A stretch of 64,000 nucleotides of DNA from Acridotheres tristis. Lineage: Eukaryota > Chordata > Aves > Passeriformes > Sturnidae. Location of the stretch: the NCBI GenBank assembly GCA_037013685.1, contig CM072894.1:6698841-6762840 (forward strand). Reading direction: 5' to 3'. Positions within the stretch are counted from its first letter, which is position 1; each line of letters opens with the position of its first letter. The position numbers were made by a program, and so were the translations under genes. Below the pieces are notes generated by a model, which was given only the letters and a program-made list of their open reading frames with translations, was not told where the DNA came from and ran no database searches. Below are positions 51,956 to 64,000 of the stretch, in pieces.

Positions 51956-54673
51956 GTGAGTTACAGCAGATGGTACCCCTGACTGTGATGACATGCAGAA
52001 ATTCCTGTTCCAGAAGTCTCAGGCCAGCTATTATTTAACCTGTTTGTGAGCAGTGGTGTTGTTTGCTGTCCTCCAGAAGATCTGGGGCTTTTTCAGGCCC
52101 ATGTAAATGAAAGTGAGGTACTCCGATGTGTCTAGGTATGTTGGTGTCTCTGAATTACAGTTCTGAGGTCTTGTCAGTCACCAATGTCTGAAATAATAGA
52201 TCTGTAGGGAGGCTGCTCTGTGTGACACCTGTGAGTCTCAGCTGGAGGTGCATCATTGCTCTGTGTTAGTGAAAGGTGGTGAAGGATGGGAGAGAAAATG
52301 AGGTGAAATGGAAATGGAGTAGGTGATTTTTTGCTTTGTCTCCATCTTAATGCAGTTTGATTTTTAAAATACAGCCACGACCGTGATGCCTGCTTACAAA
52401 AGTTCTTGAGAACATACAGTTGTATGACTGTAAAAAAGAGCCATAAAAATGTGCAGAAGATTGGCAATTAGAGACTTAATGCTTTTCAGAAAGAGCAATT
52501 ACCAATGCCTTTACTATATAGGAAACCAGCAGGTAGTAATGCTTGTTTTCATTTGGAGGGAGACACATAACCAGTATCAATCACTAAAACAGATGCTTAA
52601 TAACTGATTTTGGAGGTGAGGCATATGTTTTTGACAATGAAGATGATTCATCTTTTGGACAAGCTACCATTTGGGAAAACATTGTAGCCATCCATTGAGA
52701 CGTTGAAATTGAAAATGTAAATTTTTGCTATAGCTTTTCAAAGGTGGAAATGTTTCCTAGATGAAATTTAATGGCCTGTGACAGGTGCAGCAGGTAATTT
52801 TGGTCATGAAATTTAGAAATGTTCTTCCTTCCTAGCTTAGCATTCTGGTGTGTTGTTGGCTGTTTCATCTCAACAGTCTCCTTCACTTACTGTTTTTTTT
52901 TTTCTCAAGTGTGATGTTGATCGAAGGATCCAGAGATAAGCTCCCAGAGCACTTTTTAAACTGGTCACTTATAGGCATTGAGAAACTTCTTCCTTCTTAG
53001 GAAATGTCTTTAATAGGCAGCTTCTCTTTGATTTGTACTTCTTGATTTTTTTTTTTTTTTTCATGTTGCTTAAAACTCAGTAACTCTCTATGGTAGTGTT
53101 TTAGAAAAGAGCCTTTTCTTAGGCTTGTGATGGGTACAGGTTCAGTTTGTCCTTCTTGTGGTAACCCATATTTCAAACAAGGTTTGGCCTTTAACTTACT
53201 GATAGTTTATTTATTGTTTATTGTTTCAGGCTGTACTCAGAAATATTTTGGTGCCTTCATCAATGCATTGAGTGGACTCCTAGCACAACACTCCTAGCAT
53301 TGACTTCTTCATGTTGTGGATTCTTCTCACTATTGTAAGGCTGACAGCTCAGCCACGATCTTTTAAAAGGACCTAGGAGATTGAGGGGATTGAACACCTT
53401 GTGCCAGTTTGTTGTGTAGAGATCAATTTCCTTCCCCACCGTGTGGATTTTGATGTAGTATCAGAGGCAGTGTTTAAATTCCTGTAGCTGAGATGTAACA
53501 GCAGAACTGAGAAGGCTGGCATGGGAGCTGTGGGCTTGGCAGGGTGCTTTTTTCCATTGCACTTTGTTGTATGCCTGCAATCCTTGTCAAGAGAGTGTGG
53601 ATCACAGGTACCAAGTGGGAGATGGGAGGTGCAGGAGTCTGCTTTGGGAGAGGAGCTCCCAGAGACAACAGGACACCTGGCAAGTGCTGCAGAAAGGCAC
53701 AGCCCCCATGAAGTGACAGAAGGAGCAGTGAAGAGAAAAGCCCCAGAGACTCCACACTCCATAAGGAAGAGAAGCAGCTAAATTAATCTACAGACTGACA
53801 AACCTGCTGAGCCCAAAAGGATTCGCTGGCAGGGAACCAGTGGGCAGGAAAAAGGCTCTGTCTTTTTTTGGATCACTCACTGTGGATTCTCTTTTCTCAG
53901 CTGACCTATTATAACACATGCCTTGATGAAGCTTAGATTTTTGGGTTTAGCTACCCCTGGATTGTTTTTGGTAGCTTGTTGTAGGACAAATTGAGTTCTA
54001 GCCCAGGCCAGCTTGGAGTTCTAGGAGAGCATCACACAGCAGTTAAGTAGGAGCAGGGGACTCAAATGTTGGACAACAAAGGCTATAGTTGCTGTGGAAT
54101 CTACCTATGTCAGGAGCTAGAAATTTTAAGAATAGTTGTGTGGAATCAGATTAATACTCTTCGTGCTGTCCTGTGTGTGGACTAATTTTCTCCTTTATTA
54201 TTTGAGGAAGAAGGCAAGAATGAAATAGCACACAGAGTTACTTTCTTAGTGATGTGTAAGTCAAGGACAACTTGGATCAAAGAAGATTTATTTTGTGCTT
54301 AAGGGAACTGGATGGACTTTTTATCTCTATAGGTTTGATCAGACACTTTTTGAATGCTTGAAAACTTGGAACATGCAGAAACCATGAGCTTTTATCAGTG
54401 TCCAAGTTAGAGTGTGCATACATATTGAATACACTGGGGGAACTGTTATTGTAATGGTATTGATACAGTTGCCAAACATCAGTTCTGTTTGCTTTGGCAC
54501 GTGGATTTAAATTGACTGCTTAGGGGTTTAGTGGACATGTGTTCAACATTCTAGCACACATTCTAGTTGGTTAATAGATGGTCCTAGTTGTATGTTGTAT
54601 AGTGCTACCTTTGGGGAAAAAAATCTGCCTTTTTATTCCAAGGCATAATATGACTATTTTTTTCCTGTTAAAT

Positions 54674-54701
54674 CATTAATGAATGATTATATTCATTAAT
54701 G
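54674..54701. repeat. Inverted repeat, 11-bp arms
   Basis: CATTAATGAAT and its exact reverse complement ATTCATTAATG surround GATTAT. The arms contain ATTAAT/ATTA homeodomain-like cores. Confidence 0.7.
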
Positions 54702-56174
54702 TAGAACAGGGGAAGTGGCTCTGAAGTTGAGCTAGTTACATACATAGTTAAATGGTGTGTTGCTTCCAGAGAAATGAGAGGCTAATGTAGGAAGAAACTT
54801 TTCTAAAGGAAATTGAGCACAATAATGCAGATTGAATGTAATTCCATTGGGTAAGAAATCTAGTGAATAGCTGAATTGTGAGAGAACAGAGGTATTGTAG
54901 TGGCTGTTCAGCTTTCCATTAAAAAATCAAAGCAGTCATATATTTTTTTTCCAGTTCTATGCACTGTGAAAAATGAACAGTTTGTACTTGATTTGTAAAA
55001 TACCTGCCATGTCTTTGTAGGAGAATGTAGGGGGAAGCATGCAACATCTTTGAATTGACTTAGAAACTTTGTGGGATTTTTGAAACAAATGGTTGCTAGA
55101 AATAATTTTGATACCTATCAGTGTCCCATATTTTATGTAAGTGTAAGTTTGAACTGGATCTGTCTGAAATCAGAGGATTTGCTGATACAAAATAGAGAGG
55201 GTTATACCTGACTTAAATTTTAGAATGTTGGAATTTATTTGATTTACTTACTACTTGGCTTGTCATTTTCAGTCAATTTAATTATCCTTCAAATGTGGTT
55301 CCAAAAATTCTATCACTCTAAAAAGATGAAGAATGTGCCCTCCAGGAAAAACTCCAAAATGTGGATTTTTCTGGCTTGTACAGGGAGATTTTTGTAAAAA
55401 TGAGAGAGAAGTGGACTTGCAGCAGTTTTAGAAGTTTTTTTGATATGTGAGCAGGGATACCTAGAAGCCTTATATAACAAATACCTTACCAAAAAGGGAA
55501 GCTTGGAAAAGAATTTATTGTAAATGCCAAGATTAGGTGTTGTGCTCCTGCCAGGTGTCAAGAAAGAGAGCAAGAAGATATTTAGGGAGTTTGTGTTATT
55601 GCCACATCTTTTTTTTCCACAGTTGCTGTAGCAGCCATGGGAAGGGAGAGGTGGTTGGGTGACATTGGCATTAGGAGAAAGGAGCCGACTAAAAACCCCT
55701 TGCTTTTCAAAACCCTGCTCAGAATGGCTGTACAGAAAGAGGACTTGATGTGTAATACAGGAATATTGCCTTCAGAAGCTTGCCATGCACAACTGCTGTA
55801 TGCTGTCATTCCAGCTCTTCCAGCACAATACGAGCCAATGCTTGATCTAACTGCTATCACTTAGAGAAATTGAATGTTCACAGCAAGTTCTCGCATCTTG
55901 GATTTTCACTGGATTGCAAAGTCGATGTTTCTTGCAATCTGTTTAGTTTTATGTTTTCATGCACAACAAATAGCTTATTTTATTGTGATTATTTGTGGTA
56001 GTGGTATAGATTTGATACACAAGGGTGTGCTTGGGATTCTGTTCAGTTTACAAGTCTGGTTATAGAAAACCTGTTTTGGCATGTGGCCATTAATTGATAA
56101 AGCTGTGATCATTTCATCCTACAGATATACCAAATGAAAAGTGTTTTTCAAGTTAAGGTAACTTTTTAATGATT

Positions 56175-56194
56175 ATTGACATGCATATGTCAAT
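56175..56194. repeat. Near-palindrome
   Basis: ATTGACAT and ATGTCAAT are exact reverse complements separated by GCAT. Confidence 0.7.
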
Positions 56195-56889
56195 CACTTT
56201 GAGAGTTGTTAATAGGACAGAAATTATCTCTTGGGCTGCAGTGCATTAGAAGTGAGATTGAGATTATCCTTGGCTAGAGGGAAAGGCTTCTATGTTCTTC
56301 CTCCCACGCCCTGGTTACCTGTCAGGGCAGCTTAAAACCTATGTTTTTTTAATTATTTCAGATGACATCCAGGGCATTTCTCACTTAGGGAAGCTGATAA
56401 CCTGTAGAGGCTTGGAGCTGGTGGGAGGTTTTCATGTCTCATTGCACCTTGCTGTGGTACATCAGAGTCTTTGTTCACCCAACAGCCTTGCTTAGAGCTG
56501 GTTCTCTGTTAGGAGCTCTGTAGGAAGTTATCTTGGTTGTAACAGGCTTGGGTGTGGGTGTTTGTGCTTTTAAATTATAAAAGCTACATTAGTGTTTTAC
56601 TATAGCAAGTAGCCTGGTGAAATGAGGGAGGGGAACTTTATTTAGGGTCCTGTATTGGTCTCATTAATGTTTAGGTATGGCTTTTGTAGTTTTTACAGTT
56701 CTGTCTCTGCTGGCCTACCCTCTTCCCTACTGTGGGAAGTGTGACTTAATAGCCAGTAAAGTAAATAAAACAAATGAGAAGTCTACTATGGGACTCTGAA
56801 GTTTTCTTCATCAAAGACTTCACTGTTATAAAAAGCTGATTCCATGTTTGGCTAGTCTTTGCTAAGTATCACATATCCTGGTTTTCCCC

Positions 56890-57123
56890 CACGTGTGTGT
56901 ATCTTCATGTTTGTGCAGTCGGGCTGCATTTCTCTTGGCTGTGACTGTATGGTCATTACTGTGCCCTAGGAGAAGGTCAGCTGCATTCTTTCAGCATTTT
57001 TGGTTTTTCATACGCTGGTAGTCCAGGCTTCTGTGGAGCTGTTGGACTACGTGAATACATGCAGTCACCTCACAACATATTTCAAAACGCTATCCGTGTT
57101 TTTCCTCCCTGTGACAAGAACGA
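56890..57123. promoter_or_regulatory. CpG-retaining patch with E-box
   Basis: Seven CpG dinucleotides fall in about 235 bp, starting with a CACGTG E-box at 56890-56895. The 67-codon frame at 57000-57203 lacks splice support. It is a candidate regulatory element with lower support than the 25.2-kb patch. Confidence 0.3.
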
Positions 57124-58797
57124 ATTATGATTTTATTCCTGGATGTTTTGAGCATGTAAAGGTTTACTCTGTCCACTGTAGGTTTGGGTTGCTTCTAATC
57201 TGAAATGGAAAAATACAGAGATTTGTTATTATTTTTTTATTTGGTTTTGTTTTAAATGTGGTTATTTCTTGCAGAGCTGCATACAGTCAGAGAAGATAGA
57301 ACTGAGATCAGGTGGAATTTTTGCAGGCATATTGAAGGGAGCTTCTATTGGGTGTGGAGCTGGTTGCCTTGTTATCCCCTTGGAGCTGGACTTGTATGGG
57401 GCTTCTCTGTTTGGTTCTAGTGCCTGTATGGGCATCACCTCACCAGCCCTCCCTGTGGGAGCTCTGAGTGGTAGGCTTGGAACACCTGGCTCTTGGGGAT
57501 TCAAACTAATGTCTCAGTAGAAGAGGAGCTCCATCTACTCCTGGTTTGGAGTAATTACTTGGTGCACACATGCTTCCAAGAAGCTTCAGAAATCAAGATG
57601 GGATTTTCCTGCTTGGCGATTGTGCCAATTTACTTATGTGTGTGTGCAAGAGGATTGCCCATTGTTATCATGAAATACCAGTCTTTGTGAAAGTGAATTC
57701 AATATTTTGTCTAACTGAAATTTAGGCAATCTTAACTAAGTTTGTATTACAGAACTGTAGCCTAGCTATCGTTATATCATTTTTTTTCTTTTTTCTTCTG
57801 GTGTGTAGTATTACATTTTGCCTCTAGGCGTGAAAAAGCAATACACATCTTAAAGAATATCAACGAATATCTAGCAACAGACTTAAGAAAAGCAAAATAG
57901 AACTGTTCAAATGAGTCCAGCAGGTTTTTACTGCTCTAATATTTATGGGAAAGTGAGTGGCTACAGGGTTCAGCCTGTGTTTGAAGTAGACACCCCTGGA
58001 ACATGCACATGAAAAGGAGTGTCCTTTAACTGTTTTTGCTAGGGGGAAAATGTTTAATCATAAAATTTACCAAATAAAAGAATACCTCAAACTTTTCATC
58101 TCACTGGGAAAGGAGGGATCGATCCAAACCCTAACCTGGCAGGAAGTTGTTGATGGGCTGAAGTTATTTACATTACTCCACAGAAGGCTATGGAGTGGCA
58201 ATGCAGGTTTTGAGTCTATTTGTCCCTCTGTACAGCCAGTACAACATTTGGACATTTTTTATAACAGAATTGTGTTTGGACAGCATTTAGAAGTAATATT
58301 CCTTTATTTGTTTGCCAAGCATGACCTCCTCACCAGAGCTCCACCATAGTGCTGTTTAACTGGAATAATATGTTTTCCAAAGCCACCAATGGCAGTCAGG
58401 TACAGAGCACGTAATGCAAGGTCCCCTCCAGAAATTGTAGATTGTTGTGTGTATTGATCTCTCATCATCAGTCAGTGCAAGTTGATTGCTGCTGTCTCAA
58501 CTGACAGAGGTTTTAACCAAGAAAGTAAAGGAGGGAAAAGTTAAAGTTGATTAAAATGGTTTTGAGTAGGAATAGAGTAGATCAGTAACTGGCTGCAAAA
58601 TGAGCTCTAGAATCAGGGTGATATTTCAGGAAGGTAAATTTACTGAAGAACATAAACAGTAAGAGCTCCTAATTTCTGTGAAGATAATTTTCATCCATTT
58701 TAAAAGATCAAAACAAGCTTTAGTGTGGAAGCAAGATGTTTAATGTGTACTTTATTTTCTCTCCTAATTAACTTGATGTGCATCTTCCTCCTTCTAG

Positions 58798-58803
58798 GAC
58801 AGG
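58798..58803 (+). other. Candidate recursive splice-site junction
   Basis: A pyrimidine tract CATCTTCCTCCTTCTAG is followed by GACAG and then GTGAGA, so a 3' splice site at either AG sits against a strong donor. Branch-point-like CTAAT and TTAAC lie about 30 bases upstream. Confidence 0.3.
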
Positions 58804-61800
58804 TGAGACTGAATGTGATAAATGACCTTGGCCTCCAGCCATTGCGGGGTCACTGCATCTAAATTGTGGCAAAGCCAAATGCTGTGTTTCAGTGGAATAT
58901 ATTAGGTATTCATTTGGAACTAGAGTAAGATGAAGTGTACTGCCTGTGCCTGACTGGGGAAGGCTCACTTTGGTGCAAGTGGATTTACTCAGAACTAGAG
59001 AATGTCCATGTGAAGTGCAGCTGTGGCAGCAGGAGAGGTTATGATGCTTTCTTAGAGGTCATTACTGTAGTGGAATTAAAGAGAAGGAGAGAAACATTTT
59101 CATGTAATCTACGTGGAATCTGCAAACAGCCTCCCAGATACACATAAATACTACAGGATGCCTCTTCCTTCATAGGAACTCATGGGTGTTGCTAACTCTC
59201 GTGGTGAGTCCTTGGGAAGAGTGATGTATGGCATCCAGTGAAGCTGTCCTGGAGTCTGCCCTGCCAAGTACCTGCACTCAGGTCACCCATGGCATCCTTA
59301 CTGAAATGTCTGCAGTGTTGAAAGAATATTACACAGAGCTTCCTGTGTGTAGCATCTGGGCTTGACTTTGCTCGAAGCTTTTGTTTGTGGGACATGTTTA
59401 AATTTAATGCTATTAATAGCTTTGATTCAGGGATAAGTTTTGAGTCTCTTATCTAAGTGTTTTATCCATCTAATATGTTTTTTCAGTATGACTTAGGCTT
59501 ATCTTTGCTTTATGTAATGTGAGTTGCAAAACAAATCTGGCTTTAGATCACTGATTACAGTTCTAGAATGTATTTGGTAAATAAAATCTGAGAGAGTTTT
59601 TAAAAATTCAGATGAAAATTGAATTTACCCACCTTAAGTATGTTATGCTTGTTAAAGTCTATCTGATGATATGGTTGAGAAACCCATCCAGAATACTTCC
59701 AGAAAGAGAATTGTTATGTTCTTTGTAAAGGGGCTTTTCCATTCTCTTAGTATCTGTAAAATACCACTATTTTAGTTTAAAATATGCAGTGAAGCACACA
59801 TTATTTGCATATAGTGTATTTTAGTGACTGAGCATTAATTATAGTTTTGTAGTTGGGCAGTCCTGTTTTGTGTATTGCCTCCCTCACATCTTCCTCAATA
59901 CTTATTGACATTTAAAACATCTCAAGATAGAAGTTGCAATTTCTATAGAAAATCTTCTCTACCATATTACCTCATACAAATGAATGCTGAAATGTTTCTT
60001 AGTTGAAAGGTATTTGCATTGTTTGTCATGTAACTGTAATTCACCACATGTGTCTAATGGCAATTTAGGGTTTTTCTTAGAAGAGAATATCTCTATGGTC
60101 AGGGCAATTTGAGAAGGTGCTACGGATGCCAGAAATGTTGCAGCTCTGGTGTTCCATGCATTGTGCTGTGAAACTTGTAGTTTTGCACTTTTGTTCTTTT
60201 CTTTCCTGGATTCTTCCTGTAAAACAGGATGAATTACCCAGGATGAGGCTGGGTGGTGCTTCCCAAGCCTTGCTTTGACCAAGGCAATCTTCCTTCAGAT
60301 GGGGATCAAGTTCTCTGTGTGATGTTTTTGTGATATTGGCATAACCCTGAGATTTTAAATGAAGCCCATGACCCTCGTTCCTTGCACTGGTTGCATCTGC
60401 AAGGGTGATTGTGCTTCCTGTCCTGCTCTTAGTTGGGTGCTCCATGCCTGTAATTAAGGGCAGTGAGGATAGAAACAAAGGCATATAATAATATTGTGTC
60501 CTATGCATGAAGTGGGACCAAGAGAGGAGCAACTGAGAGTCTTGAAAAGCCATGATCCTTGTAGAGAAAATACCATTGTTTTTCCAGAGTAATTTATTAT
60601 TTACTAGATACCTGATGCTTTTTGTTCCTGTTTACTTGAGTTTCATTTTCTTTGTGATTACACTTAGTTACTTAGGGAATATTTTTTTTCCTGCTCTTAC
60701 CTATCAATTTTATGTTATTACATGGTCATAACATGGAATAATATAATAGAGATTGAGAAATTAGAGGCTATCCACTGTGCCTTGACCCACAGGAGCAGTT
60801 CAGAATTGTGGGAGAGGGGCCCTATGCGATTCCAGTCTCAACTGAGGCACTCTAAAGTATTGGGGAAACTTAGGCTGACCAAAGAGCTGTGCAAAGGTGT
60901 GCTCTAGACCCTTACAGGATGGGAAAAATAATATACCAACAGTGTTTTCAAGTGCAATGAAATAATAATAAACCTAATGTTTCAGAAAAATCTGAGGGGT
61001 GTAGTATTACAGCCCAGCAGAGACTGGGCCATGGAAGAACTTAATGTATGAGACAGTCTGAAAGCTCAGGTGAAGGCTTTTCATGAGGAGTACATGGCAC
61101 CAGTGTTCACTATATGATCTCAAATTACTAAGAGAATCATTCTCCAGTTTGAAATCATGTAAATTCAGATTTTAGGGAAAAATAGATAGTAGCTCAGATT
61201 ACCACTTTGGCTTTTTTACCTTCAGACATATTCATTATTGCTAGTCTTTCATGTTGGCAACTGCTTGTCTCAGCCTGTCCATCCCGATTTGGTTTTTGGT
61301 TTTTTTGAAGGCTTGATTAGAAGTGATGTGCTGCCGGAGTGTCTGTGCATATTCTGAAGGTGTCACTGTATGTCCTACAGGAATCCTGTGGGCTGAAATA
61401 ACTCCCCTAGTGCTTCTTTCCATGATGCTCTTTGTGGTTGTTGTAATGACTGTGAGCTATTTGTTACCAATCAATGAACCCTTGATACATATTCATGTGC
61501 AGGTGGCAGGGGCTCGTCTCTGAGCCCTGCCAATCCTTGGCAGTTGGTTGAGTGTCAATGTGCAGAATTCTCTGGTTTTAATAAGGCATTTTTCATCAAT
61601 AATCAGGACTATTACTGCGTGTTGACATCACTTTTAATCGTGAGTTTTGATAGCAGCACCAATTAAAGTAGCAGCATCTAATGCATCATAAGAGATAAAT
61701 TTTATCCTTGGGATGATTTCTGTACTGAGTGCATTTTTCCATGTGGAGTGATGGCAATAGCAGCTGCTCCAAATGCAACTGTGTGTCAATAAGTGTTCAC

Positions 61801-64000
61801 TATCAATATTGTGATAAGAGATATCAGTTAGCTGGGGGTGAGTAATGTATGATTTAGAGATCTTAATCTTTTATTTCTGGATTGGAAAACTTCAGATTGT
61901 TTGGATTCTTTTCCTAGTAAACCCAGGACTGAAGAGTTAAACAAAATTGTATTTTGATGTTAAATGTATTTGCTTACTACTTTTGGTCTGGAAATAGAGC
62001 AAGAGTATTTTATTACTTGGAAGTAACATGTCCATTTAGAAAATGACTTAGGCTACAATATTTTTGTTGGCAAATTTATTTTCCAGGCGTAATAGTTCTG
62101 GGTTTTTTCTATACGCATTTGTGGAAAGATGAAATCATCATTAATCATGTTTCAAAGGCTATGATGCTGAAGTTACTCTGTTTTATGCAGCTGTGGGCTG
62201 TAGGATGTAGGCAGACTGTCACCTGCAACCTGGCCTTTAAAAAATAATTTCTTATAAATCACAAACATAATCAAACTTTTATCACTAGATAAAAACAATG
62301 CTTTCCTTTAAAACTGGCCCCAAATGAGTGATCTGTCAGAACATTTAAATCAAAATTGCCATCTAAACAGGAGGAAAAAAGCCTGTGTTTCCTTAAATCA
62401 ACTCAAGGCAAGCAGGTGGCAGACTTACAAAGAGAGGCTTGAATTCCAGTTTTGGTTTTATGGGACTACTACATTTAGAGAACCTTCACTGAAAAATTAG
62501 TGTGTCCAGTTGCTTAAATAGAGGCACGGAGCCCCTCTGGGGGTGAGGAGCAGGGGTCAATCACTTCCCTAGCTTTTCAAAGGTTTTAAATAATATAACT
62601 GTTGTAAGTCATAGAACAAAGCTTATGCTTCCTGAAATGTTCAGGCTTAGCCTGTGTGATACCTTGAAATGTGTTTTTAGGGCTGAGGAGGACTGAGGTT
62701 GGACAGAGGATTGCCTCCAAGGTGCAGGTATTTTGAAGTCCAATCAAAAAGATGTTAAGATACATGATGAGGCTTGTGTTGGCTATTTCAAAAGTGTCTT
62801 AATTTATGTACAATGACTTGGGCTTCAGTAAAGCCTGAAAACCATAAAGGAGTGAATAAATAGTCTGAGAGTTGAGTAGTTGAGTCTAACCACAGGCTTG
62901 TATTTCTATTTGACAGTTTATCACTTTAGCAAGCTGGTAATTTTTGGATGTTCCTCACTTAACTCTGTTTTCTTAAGATACTATGCACAAAATTGTCCTT
63001 CTTGAAGTCTAAAAGAATGTTTCCCAATGCTTTGTGGGGTAGGAGGGAATCAATTTAGTAAAGTCATGTACTTGAGATTCCCTCCCCATGCGCTTCCTGC
63101 ATTGTTTGTGTCTATTCTTCACCTTTGCTGTGTCACTAGCTCCATTTCCAGCTCTGCATGTGTCTTCAGACAATGTTTATAGTCACTGTCTTCTTTATTT
63201 ATTGATGTGACAAATAATGTCTGGAGTACATGCTGAAATCTCCCTTAATACAAATAGAGTGTTGCTTGGGGTTTTTCTGTGATTTTCCTCTCCAAATGAA
63301 ATTTTTTAGTGGTGTCTCATGAAACTTCCCATTAAATATGTAACAGCTCCTCTTAAATGTTTGATTCCTGGTTTTACGCTTGTGACTTTGCTATCACTAC
63401 CCCAAATTTTGTGGTCAGAGGGATGGATTTGCAGTGTGTCCTCATGGCACCACTGGTGTTGGCTGCTGCAGGGACTGCTGTTTGTGCCGTGAGTGTGGCG
63501 CATTGTGAGCTGACTTCAGCTGCCTGCATGAATTCTGCAGTCCATGTGCATGAGGAGTATTTCAGGGGAATGCAGGCAGAGAGGGAACCTGCTGGGCTAC
63601 AGCAGCTGTGTGAGGACACCATCCTTGCCAAATGGCAAATCCTGCAGTGCCCAGGGTCACCACATAAACCTTCTTTTACAGTGAAGAGGTGCCCTGTGGG
63701 GATAAATTCAGCACAGTGCCCAACAGCTTTAGAGGGAAAAGCTGCTCCAGGAGACAGAGGTATTTTTCCAAAATGGTCCTGCATGAGTCATTTTGAGCTG
63801 CAAGCAATACTAAAATTACATTATAAATTTTACAGAGGAAAGAGTTCTGAATCCCAACTTCTAAATTGAGTTTGTGTTTCTTGACTGTATAACAACTGCT
63901 CCTGAGCCTTGCATTGTTCCCCCTCTCTCCGTGCCTTCTCAACTTGGAGTCAGGGAATAGACTAGCTGAAGGAAAGATGGCTTGCCTGATTTTTGTGGCT

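Larger units (their letters stand above)
51956..64000 (+). other. Intron-like sequence to the window end
   Basis: No confidently supported exon. Open frames at 53373-53781, 57262-57520, 60077-60553 (minus, 158 codons) and 63357-63869 (plus, 170 codons) lie in GC-richer patches without usable splice-site pairs and resemble no known protein. A second joined splice-site-like junction lies at 58802/58803. T runs occur at about 52.9, 53.05 and 57.78 kb. Confidence 0.4.

Noticed and set aside
57262..57520. Gly/Ala-rich 83-codon frame after a good acceptor (TTTCTTGCAG at about 57274)
   Set aside because: The acceptor is plausible but no good donor follows, and the antisense strand is equally open. 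No known protein was recognised.
60077..60553. 158-codon minus-strand open frame
   Set aside because: No family resemblance, no splice context, and length within the chance range for the total sequence.
63357..63869. 170-codon plus-strand frame and its antisense partner of 136 codons
   Set aside because: Both strands are open over the same GC-richer patch, which is typical of compositional effect. There is no splice context.
1..64000. CRISPR arrays, operons, tRNA or rRNA genes
   Set aside because: The sequence is vertebrate nuclear in character. No regularly spaced repeats, no tRNA B-box (GGTTCGANTCC) and no rRNA segments were seen.

Overview
This window looks like nuclear DNA from a bird, probably a songbird. 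The evidence is two pieces of the avian retroposon CR1 with its characteristic 3'-terminal sequence, two related LTR-like elements of a passerine type, an AT-rich and CpG-poor background, one sharp CpG island, and no long open frames. No complete protein-coding gene can be read here. The longest open frames (up to about 190 codons) lie in locally GC-rich or repeat-derived stretches and have no flanking splice signals. Their number fits chance for this much sequence, so no CDS is called.

The organising feature is a CpG island at about 21.38-21.96 kb. It appears to be a bidirectional promoter. A perfect palindromic CRE/ATF site (TGACGTCA, 21540-21547) lies between two outward-facing splice donors: CAG|GTGAGA on the minus strand (exon edge 21373) and CAG|GTACGC on the plus strand (exon edge 21641). 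Neither proposed first exon contains an ATG, so both would be 5'UTR exons. I infer one gene running left (minus) into 1-21 kb and one running right (plus) through 22-64 kb. Both would have very long first introns, and neither gene could be identified.

Left of the island (1-21 kb): unique AT-rich sequence, an LTR-like element in minus orientation (about 960-1428), a CR1 piece in minus orientation (about 11841-12085), a 3 x 36-bp minisatellite (16455-16562), a CR1 piece in plus orientation (about 18015-18310), and a second LTR-like copy in plus orientation (about 19170-19560). The two LTR copies share a TATA box and a splice-donor-like site.

Right of the island (22-64 kb): long intron-like sequence with a few splice-site-bounded candidates. 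These are a well-formed 3' splice site at 24108, an 84-nt candidate exon with one open frame (32506-32589), a 21-nt candidate microexon (43540-43560), and a recursive-splice-like site followed by a 23-nt exon with stops in all three frames (51933-51955). Three CpG-retaining patches (about 25.03-25.30, 48.52-48.79 and 56.89-57.12 kb) stand out from the CpG-depleted background and are candidate regulatory elements. The first contains a CTCF-like core and a 24-bp perfect palindrome.

All gene-model statements are inference from splice and promoter signals. No homology search was possible.
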